64,000 bases of DNA from Paenibacillus sp. FSL M7-0420 (GTDB lineage Bacteria; Bacillota; Bacilli; Paenibacillales; Paenibacillaceae). The notes below the pieces were generated by a model. It was not told the origin of the DNA, searched no databases, and saw only the letters and a list, made by a program, of their open reading frames with translations. This document shows positions 34,345 to 42,063 of the stretch, one piece after another. Numbering within the stretch: the first letter of the stretch is position 1; each line of letters starts with the position of its first letter. The position numbers were made by a program, and so were the translations under genes. The DNA lies in the NCBI RefSeq assembly GCF_038002345.1, contig NZ_JBBOCJ010000001.1, positions 496,001 through 560,000 on the forward strand. The letters are read 5' to 3'.

Positions 34345-34668
34345 ATGCCGATCTACAACAAGCTTGTTCGTGACAAAATCCCTGAGATTATCCAAAGCTC
34401 AGGTAAGGACTCTAATTGCATAACTTTGGAGTACGAATCCTATGTCTCTGAATTGAAAAAGAAGCTTCGTGAAGAGGTAGAAGAGTATAACCAAGCCGCT
34501 GGTGATTCTGAAGCGGTGGAAGAACTGGCCGATATCCTTGAGGTGGTCCATGCTCTTGCTAAATTACATAAGATCCTGCCAGAGGATCTAGAGAAGGTTC
34601 GTGCAAAGAAAGCTGAGGAACGTGGAGGGTTTACAGATCGAACATTTCTGATTGAAGTGACGGAATAA
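34345..34668 (+). CDS. MazG-like / phosphoribosyl-ATP pyrophosphohydrolase-type protein
   Basis: A 107-residue helical protein beginning MPIYNKLVRDKIPEII, the signature start of a small PRA-PH/MazG-like family, with the metal-binding pattern LREEVEEYNQA...EELADILEVVHALA. It should hydrolyse a nucleoside triphosphate or related pyrophosphate. It lies 5 bases after the NERD gene and 42 bases before mcrB, on the same strand. This is the second small nucleotide pyrophosphohydrolase in the island (the other at 23007), each next to a nuclease or ATPase gene, so nucleotide metabolism may be part of the defence response. Confidence 0.82.
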   Translation: MPIYNKLVRDKIPEIIQSSGKDSNCITLEYESYVSELKKKLREEVEEYNQAAGDSEAVEELADILEVVHALAKLHKILPEDLEKVRAKKAEERGGFTDRTFLIEVTE

Positions 34669-34710
34669 TCTAATTCGCTTGAAAACAATTGTGCCTATTG
34701 GGGGATCAAC

Positions 34711-36963
34711 ATGACATTACCAGAATCCATTAGTCAAATTTTCAGGAAAAAACAAAAATCATATAAGATGGTCCTTATCTTATCCTTAATTGAAGAGTTG
34801 AAAAATACAAATCAGGAGAGAGCGGCCTTTGATAAAGTGAAGGAACGATTTCTTGGTTATTATATACAGCAACAAGACAATGGGCATAGGGTAGATGAGA
34901 CACCATCTCGCTATCCCGTCCGGTGGAGGGAACTAACAAAGGGCCAACTTAATGCTATTTTGACGACACCAGTTAAGGCTCTTTCAGAAATTATATCGGT
35001 TGATACTGAAGATAATTCAATTGGGTTCAATCCAGAGGTGAAGCATCAACTCGGAGAGGCTGGCCTAAGCCAACTTGAGAATCTGGCACAAGAAGAGCTG
35101 AGTAAGTACAATGCAGCAATGCAACAATTCTCTCTGAAAAAACACCTGGAGAATATTATGGAGCATTATGTTCAGGCCAAAAGAGAGCCTTTTAAGGATC
35201 ATTCCTTAGGCACCCTATTACGCAGGACGATTCCATCTGAGCTAAGAGCGTTGCCTTTTCTGAATGAGGAATACTATAAGATTCAAGGCTCTATTGGGCA
35301 GGGAAAGTGGGCGGATGTACCTTGGTTCTCCATATTAGATAAACGAATTACTAGTACCACGCAGAGCGGTGAGTATGTCGTCTATCTTTTTGCGGAAGAT
35401 ATGAGTGCTGTGTATCTATCATTTGCTCAAGGAGTAACAATTACACCGAAGGAGAAGGGTAGCGACGATAAGTATACCTACCTACGCAATAAAACCCAAG
35501 AAATTCGTAAGCTCATTCCTCTCACCAATATGAATAAGGACGAGAATATTCAGCTTCTGGGCCATGGCCGAGGGAAGGATTATCAGGCATCTACGGTTGC
35601 TTATATGAAGTATGAACGTGGTAAAGTGCCTTCAGATGAGACTTTGATACAGGATCTACAGAGCGTAGTGGAGGATTATCGCATCTACGTTGAAGAGCAC
35701 GTACTTAACGAAACGGCAAGCACCCTGGAGGTAGAGTCAGTGACAGAGTATATAGAATCCGTACCTGAGTCGATTGAAGACGCCGAAGTCCCCTCTATCC
35801 TCCACCACATCCAATCCCACATCCGCCGCCAGGGCTTCTTTTTCCCGGAGCATCTGATTGAGAACTTCTATCTGTCGCTGAAGGCGAAGCCGCTGGTGAT
35901 TCTGGCGGGGATCTCGGGGACGGGGAAGACGAGGCTGGTGAAGCTGTTCGCGGAGGCGCTGGGGGCGACAAGGGATAATGGGCGGTTCAGGCTGATTCCG
36001 GTGCGGCCGGATTGGAGTGATCCTGCGGATCTGCTGGGGTATAAGGATCTGTCGGGCAGGTTCCAGCCGGGGCCGATGATGCAGGTGTTCGTGGAGGCGC
36101 GGCAGCCGGAGAACCGGCATCAGCCGTATTTTATCTGCTTGGATGAGATGAACTTGGCCCGGGTGGAGCATTATTTCAGTGATCTGTTAAGTGTGCTGGA
36201 GACGCAGGAGTGGCGGGAGGGGGAGATCCAGACCCAGGCGCTGATCTCTCCGGCTACGCTGGGGAACCCTGAGGATGAGCGGACCTACGGCGGCCTGGGC
36301 ATCCCGGAGAATGTGTTCCTGATCGGGACGGTGAATATGGATGAGACCACGCACCCTTTTAGCAAAAAAGTCCTCGACCGCGCCAGCACCCTGGAGTTCA
36401 ATTACATCAATCTGCAGCAGTATCCGCAAGAGACGGCTCAGGCTGCAGACGTTCCCGCTGAGCTGGCGGAGCTGAATCATCTGTTCGTCCGTTCGGATTA
36501 TCTGAAGCTGGCAGATGCCTACGAGCCTTATCAGGAGCTTGTGGTGCGGACGACCGGGAGGCTGGTGAAGATCAACGCGCTGCTGGAGGATATTCATGCT
36601 CATGTGGGGTTCCGGGTGCGGGATGCGGTTTGCTTTTATATGATCTATAACGAGCGGTATGGCCTGATGGATGAGGAAGAGGCGTTCGACTGGCAGCTGC
36701 TGCAAAAGATTCTCCCGCGCATTCAAGGCAGTCACTCCTCGGTGCGCCGGGTTCTGCTGAGCCTGATGAAGGAGGCCATTGGCAATGGGACGAGCTTATC
36801 GTTCAATATGGAATCGCTCATGGAGGATGCGTCGCCTCTCTATCTGGCATGGACTGGCGGGAAGACTCCGCCTGGGCTGAAGCATCCGCAGAGCGCCCGC
36901 AAATTGGCGTACATGCTTAGGAGGCTGGAGGAAGATGGATTCACCTCATACTGGCTCTCGTGA
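34711..36963 (+). CDS. mcrB: McrB-like AAA+ GTPase of a modification-dependent restriction system
   Basis: A 750-residue protein. Residues ~170-255 hold an MrcB/DUF3578-type domain (IGQGKWADVPWFSILDKRIT, GEYVVYLFAEDMSAVYLSFAQG) that would recognise modified DNA. From ~375 comes the AAA+ motor: Walker A GISGTGKT (400-407), Walker B PYFICLDEMNLARVEHYFSDLL, and IGTVNMDETTHPFSKKVLDRA, which carries the NxxD signature of McrB GTPases. It drives the nuclease encoded next, with which it overlaps by 29 bases. Base composition changes inside the gene near 35770: the recognition half is AT-leaning and the motor half is GC-rich, suggesting domain exchange. Confidence 0.88.
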   Translation: MTLPESISQIFRKKQKSYKMVLILSLIEELKNTNQERAAFDKVKERFLGYYIQQQDNGHRVDETPSRYPVRWRELTKGQLNAILTTPVKALSEIISVDTEDNSIGFNPEVKHQLGEAGLSQLENLAQEELSKYNAAMQQFSLKKHLENIMEHYVQAKREPFKDHSLGTLLRRTIPSELRALPFLNEEYYKIQGSIGQGKWADVPWFSILDKRITSTTQSGEYVVYLFAEDMSAVYLSFAQGVTITPKEKGSDDKYTYLRNKTQEIRKLIPLTNMNKDENIQLLGHGRGKDYQASTVAYMKYERGKVPSDETLIQDLQSVVEDYRIYVEEHVLNETASTLEVESVTEYIESVPESIEDAEVPSILHHIQSHIRRQGFFFPEHLIENFYLSLKAKPLVILAGISGTGKTRLVKLFAEALGATRDNGRFRLIPVRPDWSDPADLLGYKDLSGRFQPGPMMQVFVEARQPENRHQPYFICLDEMNLARVEHYFSDLLSVLETQEWREGEIQTQALISPATLGNPEDERTYGGLGIPENVFLIGTVNMDETTHPFSKKVLDRASTLEFNYINLQQYPQETAQAADVPAELAELNHLFVRSDYLKLADAYEPYQELVVRTTGRLVKINALLEDIHAHVGFRVRDAVCFYMIYNERYGLMDEEEAFDWQLLQKILPRIQGSHSSVRRVLLSLMKEAIGNGTSLSFNMESLMEDASPLYLAWTGGKTPPGLKHPQSARKLAYMLRRLEEDGFTSYWLS

Positions 36964-39349
36964 TCAGGCGGTAGAATTGCTGCGGGTGGAGACGGAGCTG
37001 TTCACGCTGTATCTCCAGGGGAAGCCCTATCATCCTACGGTGGAGACGTTGCAGCTTCATCGTTCCTCAGAGCAGGAGTGGGTGGAGGCTACGCTTAGCA
37101 TCACTTGCTCGGAGCGGCTGGGTGAGGTGCAGATTAAGGTGTTCTCGCCGGAAGCGTATGGGCTGGTGGAGTGGGTGCCGGGGGAGACGGCTTTTCCTTG
37201 CTTTTATGAGACGCAGTCTTACGAGCTGGTGGTTCAGCATAAGCAGGTGGAGAGTCTTACGTTCTATCATGAGAATGTGCTGCTCCGGCAGGCGGTGAAG
37301 CCGCTGGGGGACTCGATTCTGGCGGGCGTGCTGAACTTCAGGAATGAGGTCGGGCTGACGGAATGGGAGCTTCGGGGAGCGGGGAAGATGCTGCTGCGGG
37401 TGGAGATGGAGATTTTTCCGTCGAAAATGGATTACAAGCTGGACTACCAGAACATTCTGCATGAGGTGAATGCGCAGATCTATAATCTGGCCTTCGACTT
37501 CCTGCGCCGGACGTATCAGCTCACCGGGCTGCGGGAGACCCCGCATCAGAGCCTGACGGAATTCTTCACGATCCTCCAGCACATCTTAAGGCAGCTGCTG
37601 GATGCGGTTGAGCGGATCAACAAGAACCCTAACTATGCGCTACTTCAAGAACGAAGGCTGATGGATGCGGGCCGGGTCAAGCAAGCTGGAAAAGAGAACC
37701 TCCGCGAGCTCGCCAAGCACCCTGAACGGTTAAGGGAGGATGCGAAGCACGGGTTCCTGACGATCGGTAACCGCAGCTACACGGCCACACATTTAATGGA
37801 GACGCGCAGGCACCTCGCCTATGATACGAATGAGAACCGCTTCGTCCGCTGGATGCTGGAACGGGTTCGCGGGAAGCTGAAGGAGCTTAAGCTCCGCTGG
37901 AGAGAGAATAGCCGAACCTCAGACCCCTTGCTGATGGCAAGGCTGGATTCGATGCTTAAGCAGATTGACCGGGTGCTGCAGATGGATTTTGTGCGTGAGG
38001 CGAGTGTGATGAAGCAGATGTCTGTTACACTGGTGCTGCAGATGGCTCCCGGGTACCGTGAGGTCTACCGCTTCTATCTCATGCTGCTTAAAGGTCTGTC
38101 GATCCAAAGCGATCTTCTCCGGCTATCCATGAAGGATGTCGCGCAGCTCTATGAATACTGGTGCTTCCTGAAGCTGAATCAGCTGCTTGGGCAGAAGTAT
38201 AAGCTGGTGAAGCAGAATATCATCCGGGTGAACCGGAGCGGGATATTCGTCACGCTGGACCGTTCGCAAAGCGCCAAGATGGTCTATGAGAACCCGGTGA
38301 ACGGGGAGGAATTCGTCCTCTATTATAACGCGATTCCGGGCACGGATCAGACGCCGACACTGAGCCAGCGGCCGGATAATGTGCTCACCTTGAAGAAGAA
38401 GGATGCGGGTCAGGTGAAGGAGTATAAGTATGTTTTTGACGCCAAATACCGCTTGAATCCTGCCTATCCAGGCACGCCCTATGAGAAAAGGTACAAGCAG
38501 CCCGGGCCGGAGGAGGACGACATCAATACGATGCACCGCTACCGGGATGCGATTGTGTATCAGGAGCAGAGCTCCGGGGAGTATGAGCGCAGCATGTTCG
38601 GGGCATATGTGTTATTCCCTTACCCGGACGAAGAGCGGTTCAAGAGCCACCCGTTCTACCGGAGCATTGAGCTGCTCAACATCGGCGCTTTTCCGTTCCT
38701 GCCGAATGCCACCGGTCTGGTCGAGCAATTCCTGGAGGAGATCATCCGTGACAGCCCGGAAAAGGCCTACGAACGCTCCACACGCCCGCGAGGCACGAAG
38801 GATTATTATGCCGATAAGCTGGCGGGCAAGAATGTGCTGGTCGGATCGGTGCGGGGGCCGGAGCAGGTGGGGGTAGCGTTGCGGAACGCTTTTTATCATA
38901 TGCCGCTTAAGAATCTTGCCAGCCAGAAGCTGCTGACTCAGATCGAATACATCGCGATGTGCCAATCCCGCAAGAAGTTCATTGATCCGGCCAAAACAGG
39001 CATTCACTGGGTAGGCAAGATAGCCGATTGGCAGGTGCTGCGGCGTAAGGAGATTACAGAGGTTCTTTGCAGGCCGGGTACAGAAGAGGAGTTGTATGTC
39101 CGGTTCACCATTGAAGAATGGAAGAGGTTGGCCGACCCTATCGCGCTAGGCGGGCAAGGGATTTATACGGTGCTCCATACCAGCAAGTACATTCTCGACC
39201 GGGCCTTGGAGCTTGCCGAGCTTCGCCTGGATACGGAGGAAGCGATGCGGGAATGGCGGGAGAAGCGCCGCAAGGGCCGGGTGAAGGTGCAGCTGGATCA
39301 TGAGGAGTATGTGGATTTGGGTCGGGTGGTGGAGGTAAGGAATATATGA
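36935..39349 (+). CDS. mcrC: McrC-like nuclease subunit (DUF2357 + PD-(D/E)XK)
   Basis: An 804-residue protein starting inside mcrB (29-base overlap), which implies coupled translation. The N-terminal half matches the DUF2357 type that binds the McrB ring. The C-terminal part has the PD-(D/E)XK core, with YKYVFDAKYRLNP (Asp502-Ala-Lys504) as the catalytic strand and an upstream Asp near SQRPDNVL. It is longer than E. coli McrC, as usual for this McrBC branch. The complex would cut DNA bearing a modified base. GC-rich like the 3' half of mcrB. Two m5C methylases in the same island must avoid its target. Confidence 0.85.
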   Translation: MDSPHTGSRDQAVELLRVETELFTLYLQGKPYHPTVETLQLHRSSEQEWVEATLSITCSERLGEVQIKVFSPEAYGLVEWVPGETAFPCFYETQSYELVVQHKQVESLTFYHENVLLRQAVKPLGDSILAGVLNFRNEVGLTEWELRGAGKMLLRVEMEIFPSKMDYKLDYQNILHEVNAQIYNLAFDFLRRTYQLTGLRETPHQSLTEFFTILQHILRQLLDAVERINKNPNYALLQERRLMDAGRVKQAGKENLRELAKHPERLREDAKHGFLTIGNRSYTATHLMETRRHLAYDTNENRFVRWMLERVRGKLKELKLRWRENSRTSDPLLMARLDSMLKQIDRVLQMDFVREASVMKQMSVTLVLQMAPGYREVYRFYLMLLKGLSIQSDLLRLSMKDVAQLYEYWCFLKLNQLLGQKYKLVKQNIIRVNRSGIFVTLDRSQSAKMVYENPVNGEEFVLYYNAIPGTDQTPTLSQRPDNVLTLKKKDAGQVKEYKYVFDAKYRLNPAYPGTPYEKRYKQPGPEEDDINTMHRYRDAIVYQEQSSGEYERSMFGAYVLFPYPDEERFKSHPFYRSIELLNIGAFPFLPNATGLVEQFLEEIIRDSPEKAYERSTRPRGTKDYYADKLAGKNVLVGSVRGPEQVGVALRNAFYHMPLKNLASQKLLTQIEYIAMCQSRKKFIDPAKTGIHWVGKIADWQVLRRKEITEVLCRPGTEEELYVRFTIEEWKRLADPIALGGQGIYTVLHTSKYILDRALELAELRLDTEEAMREWREKRRKGRVKVQLDHEEYVDLGRVVEVRNI

Positions 39350-39406
39350 TAGAGACCTGGCGAAGCGTAGACATTTCGATTAATTGAAAAAAAGGAGAGA
39401 TGAGTT

Positions 39407-40243
39407 ATGAAACATCGCCATCGTCCATTCTTTCGGCTCGCTATGAAAGCTTTAGTTCTGCTGCTGTGTGCTGATATGTTGTCAGCCGTACATGCGGGGG
39501 CTCCGGCGCAGGCAGAACCGGTAGTGGGGAATCAGATCAGGCCGCTGCTCATTAATAACCAATATGTGTTGTTTCCAGGTAAGCTGGCGCCCTATATCCA
39601 GGCGGGTAAATTAATGGTACCTGTCCGTGCGTTTGCAGGAGCGCTGGGTGCACAGCTGACCTATGATGCCTCCACAAAGAGCTCCACGGTATCCCTTCTA
39701 GGTGAGAGTGTGGGACAGCTAAGGGCCGGGCAGGCCACAGCGGTAACTAAAGACGGCAGTACAATAGCGCTGGGGGCATCCCCGCAGTTGCGGGATGGTG
39801 TGCTGTTTGCACCCATGAACCCCATCCTCACCGGACTGAAGAAGGTGAAATGGGAGAACATGTCCAACCTGCTTAACCGCAATGTACTAATAGTGCAGGG
39901 CCGGGGTGACACAGTGCTGCCGCAGGCCAAGCCGTGGCAGAGCGTGACTCCGTTTGGAGTTGTGCCTGGGGAGAACCAGAATCCTTTTTACCCTACACTG
40001 TTGACGCAATCTGCTGACGGGAAGGGCTTCCGGCTAAGTCTCAGCGTGCTTAACGCTTCCGGGTCTGTCATCCCCAAGGGCGCTTCCAGCTTGGAGTTCG
40101 TCGCTGTGAACAGCCAGGGTCAGGCCGTCGTCCGGCAGCTTCCCGGTCCTTCGCAGCCGACTCCCAAGGCAGGGGCCTTGTCATTCACGATTAATGTGCC
40201 CACAGCGCCGGATTATGTGATTTTCAATTCACGGATCAAGTAA
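39407..40243 (+). CDS. Exported copper-amine-oxidase-N-type stalk-domain protein
   Basis: A 278-residue protein with a signal peptide (hydrophobic segment around residues 12-30) and a copper-amine-oxidase N-terminal-like domain: IRPLLINNQYVLFPGKLAPYIQAGKLMVPVRAFAGALGAQLTYD, then a paired NLLNRNVLIVQG. This domain is very common in Paenibacillus surface proteins and does not imply oxidase activity. The C-terminal ~100 residues look like a beta-sandwich (FRLSLSVLNASGSVIPKGASSLEF). It follows mcrC by 57 bases with its own AAAGGAGAG site. It seems to be backbone rather than defence. Confidence 0.8.
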   Translation: MKHRHRPFFRLAMKALVLLLCADMLSAVHAGAPAQAEPVVGNQIRPLLINNQYVLFPGKLAPYIQAGKLMVPVRAFAGALGAQLTYDASTKSSTVSLLGESVGQLRAGQATAVTKDGSTIALGASPQLRDGVLFAPMNPILTGLKKVKWENMSNLLNRNVLIVQGRGDTVLPQAKPWQSVTPFGVVPGENQNPFYPTLLTQSADGKGFRLSLSVLNASGSVIPKGASSLEFVAVNSQGQAVVRQLPGPSQPTPKAGALSFTINVPTAPDYVIFNSRIK

Positions 40244-40267
40244 AAACACAAGGAGGCTAGGCCTGCC

Positions 40268-40798
40268 ATGGACACCCCGGAACATATCCGCAAGATACAC
40301 GATGAACATAAGAAGGAATGGTTATCGGCTAAGCCAGAGGCCCGTGTGATACGTTTCTATGAGACGGATAAGCCTTATGGCTGTTTTTCTAATTTTGCCA
40401 AGTATCCGATTCTGTTAAAAGGCAAAGAGTGGGCGACATCGGAGCATTATTTCCAGGCGCAGAAGTTTGCGGGAACAGAGCATGAAGAGGAGATCCGGCT
40501 TGCCAGTACGCCTATGATCGCGGCCAGGATGGGTCGGGAGCGGAATCGGCCGCTGCGGCCGGATTGGGAGGAGTGTAAGGTACAGGTGATGCGGGAAGCC
40601 TTGGTCGCCAAAGTCGAGCAGCATCCTGTGATCAAGTCCATCTTGCTATCTACAGGGGATTGCATGCTTGTTGAGCATACCTCGAATGATGCTTACTGGG
40701 GAGACGGCGGGAACGGTCAGGGCGGCAATATGCTGGGGAAGCTGCTGATGGAGATTCGGGACGGCCTGGAGAGCGAAGCAGTCACCGGAAGCTCTTAA
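40268..40798 (+). CDS. NADAR-family protein (YbiA-like N-glycosidase)
   Basis: A 176-residue protein with the NADAR pattern: IRFYETDKPYGCFSNFAKYPILLKGKEWATSEHYFQAQKFAG near the N terminus, MGRERNRPLRPDWEECKVQVMREAL, and GDCMLVEHTSNDAYWGDGGNGQGGNMLGKLLMEIR at the end. Members hydrolyse N-glycosidic bonds in riboflavin intermediates, and some remove ADP-ribose from guanine in DNA in connection with phage-defence toxins. Both are known of the family; which applies here is open. The ATG follows AAGGAGGC. It sits at the right edge of the defence island and just before the type I toxin locus. Confidence 0.85.
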   Translation: MDTPEHIRKIHDEHKKEWLSAKPEARVIRFYETDKPYGCFSNFAKYPILLKGKEWATSEHYFQAQKFAGTEHEEEIRLASTPMIAARMGRERNRPLRPDWEECKVQVMREALVAKVEQHPVIKSILLSTGDCMLVEHTSNDAYWGDGGNGQGGNMLGKLLMEIRDGLESEAVTGSS

Positions 40799-40863
40799 GG
40801 AGTACGATGCGTATTTCAATAGATAACTTCATACATTTTCTTACTTTATGAACTGATTTGTGG

Positions 40864-41023
40864 TATAGTAAAGGCAGAAAAAACGTAGAATACAAAGAGA
40901 GCCGTGCGGCAAACACGACTCTCGGAGCAATAGCCGCTTTTAAGGGCGGTGGCTTCAAAAGGTAAACCAGTCAAGAAATAGACCGAATCCTTTGGACAGG
41001 GCGGTCTATTTCTTTTTGAGGTA
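40864..41023 (+). ncRNA. Antitoxin RNA of a type I toxin-antitoxin locus
   Basis: An extended -10 TGGTATAGT (40861-40869) predicts transcription from about 40876. The RNA contains GAGAGCCGTG (start) pairing with CACGACTCTC, a second hairpin AGCCGC...GCGGTGGCT, and ends in the bidirectional terminator AAATAGACCG (40977-40986) / CGGTCTATTT (41002-41011). The terminator stem overlaps the 3' end of the oppositely transcribed toxin gene, so the two RNAs can base-pair. The arrangement resembles convergent TxpA/RatA- or BsrG/SR4-type loci of Bacillus. Confidence 0.65.
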
Positions 41024-41089
41024 ATTTAGCAGCGCGATAATGAACATGCCAAACATGAACATCAGGGACAATGCTTGATAAACCTCCAT
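41006..41089 (-). CDS. 27-residue hydrophobic type I toxin (holin-like toxin family)
   Basis: ATG at 41089 with GGGAGGTGA 4 bases upstream. The peptide starts MEVYQALSLM, continues with FMFGMFIIALL and ends NYLKKK: one membrane-spanning helix and a lysine tail. It matches the putative holin-like toxin pattern (xxVYEALSLMxxFGxxIIALLxxx). Expressed freely, such peptides insert into the membrane and stop growth. Its mRNA should start near 41147, from an extended -10 TGGTATAAT on the minus strand (41154-41162), and ends at the shared terminator around 40980. Confidence 0.75.
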   Translation of the reverse strand: MEVYQALSLMFMFGMFIIALLNYLKKK

Positions 41090-41153
41090 TGGCGTCACCT
41101 CCCTTCCGGGAGATTAGCCGACCGCCCATATAAGCCTTTCTATTGCTCTTGCG

Positions 41154-41162
41154 ATTATACCA
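41154..41162 (-). promoter_or_regulatory. Extended -10 promoter of the toxin mRNA
   Basis: Reading the minus strand, TGGTATAAT ends at 41154. It has the TGn extension and a perfect TATAAT; the -35 region is weak. About 60 bases separate the predicted start from the toxin ATG. Confidence 0.55.
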
Positions 41163-41269
41163 CGGATGGAAAATTTTGAATATACGAACAGCGCAGACTC
41201 AACCAATGGAGCCCGCCGGAAGAGTGGGCTCAGGCTAATGAGAAATTTTGAGAGAGCGGTGCAATAGGC

Positions 41270-41425
41270 AGAAGAAAGTATAATGAAGAAAGAGAGCCGT
41301 GCGCTAAAACGACTCTCGGAGCAGTATCCACTTTTAAGGGCGGTGGCTTTCGGAATAGCAGTAAAGAAATAGACCGTCTCCTTTGACCAGGGCGGTCTAT
41401 TTTTTTGTAGTAATTTTGAATATAC
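41270..41425 (+). pseudogene. Second antitoxin-RNA copy with the toxin deleted
   Basis: 41291-41400 repeats the antitoxin RNA of 40896-41011 (GAGAGCCGTGCG, CTTTTAAGGGCGGTGGCT, and the AGACCG/CGGTCTATTTTTTT terminator). On the minus strand only the end of the toxin (AATTAC-TACAAAAAAATAG) remains, joined directly to the TATATTCAAAATT sequence that in copy 1 lies upstream of the toxin promoter. A deletion has removed the toxin frame. A TATAAT at 41279-41284 may still drive the RNA. Confidence 0.6.
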
Positions 41426-41439
41426 AAACCCCTAACCAA

Positions 41440-41478
41440 GCTCAAAAGCAGCCAACACCTGCTTTTGGGCTTTTTTCT
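41440..41478 (+). terminator. Hairpin followed by a T-run
   Basis: GCTCAAAAGCAG (41440-41451) pairs with CTGCTTTTGGGC (41459-41470), then TTTTTT. It follows the second antitoxin-RNA copy. Confidence 0.8.
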
Positions 41479-41540
41479 GTGCCTCTTAAAATCCCCCCCT
41501 GGAAATTTATTCTTCCATCGTAATACTTCCGCCATGTTCG

Positions 41541-42063
41541 TTCCGCCTGATCTAAGCGATGATAGAGCCTGTAGATAACGCGGAGCGCGTTCATCCTACA
41601 TCCGGTTCTTATCCGAACGGGCGTAACGAGGCGGGGATCTCTGGTGATCCCGCAGTGCCGGCATGTATGTTACGGTATCCTGTACGGTCCGTCTTCGGTA
41701 AGAGCAACCAAGGGGTTCGATTCCCCGATCGCCTTCACAGCGACGTTGGTTACAGTACTCGATTTCCATCGAGCGACTATTGAAGCACAATCAGAGTAAG
41801 GCAGCCAATGGACAGAGTCCCTGGCGGCTAGTCTAGCGCTACTGCGGCAGGGCTTTGCAATCCGTGGATACCGGCAGCAGGGAAGCAGGGTAGAGTGGGG
41901 CAAGGACAGAAGGGAACGAAGGCTTACTGAAGTATAGGTTAGCTTCTGACCTCAGGCAGTCCTCCCGGATCTCCCGGCAGACGGCCTGTCTCAAGCGTGA
42001 TTCCGTCCGGGTCCGCAGCGGGATTCTGTCATCCATTGGTCAATCATGAAGGGGGTAATACAT
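41541..42063 (+). other. Structured, gene-free stretch upstream of the SPFH gene
   Basis: About 520 bp with no supported coding frame but many short hairpins: GCGGGGATC/GATCCCGC (41631-41653), CTCGAT/ATCGAG (41758-41773), and a tRNA T-arm-like GGGGTTCGATTCCCC (41712-41726). The density of stems suggests a non-coding RNA or decayed RNA genes. No complete tRNA can be folded. A long leader for the SPFH gene is another possibility. Confidence 0.4.

Noticed and set aside
41230..41535. 101-codon minus-strand frame
   Set aside because: It runs across the decayed antitoxin-RNA copy and a terminator; the sequence is explained as non-coding RNA.
41712..41740. tRNA gene suggested by GGGGTTCGATTCCCC
   Set aside because: No matching acceptor stem, D-arm or anticodon arm at the right distance could be folded, and there is no CCA end.
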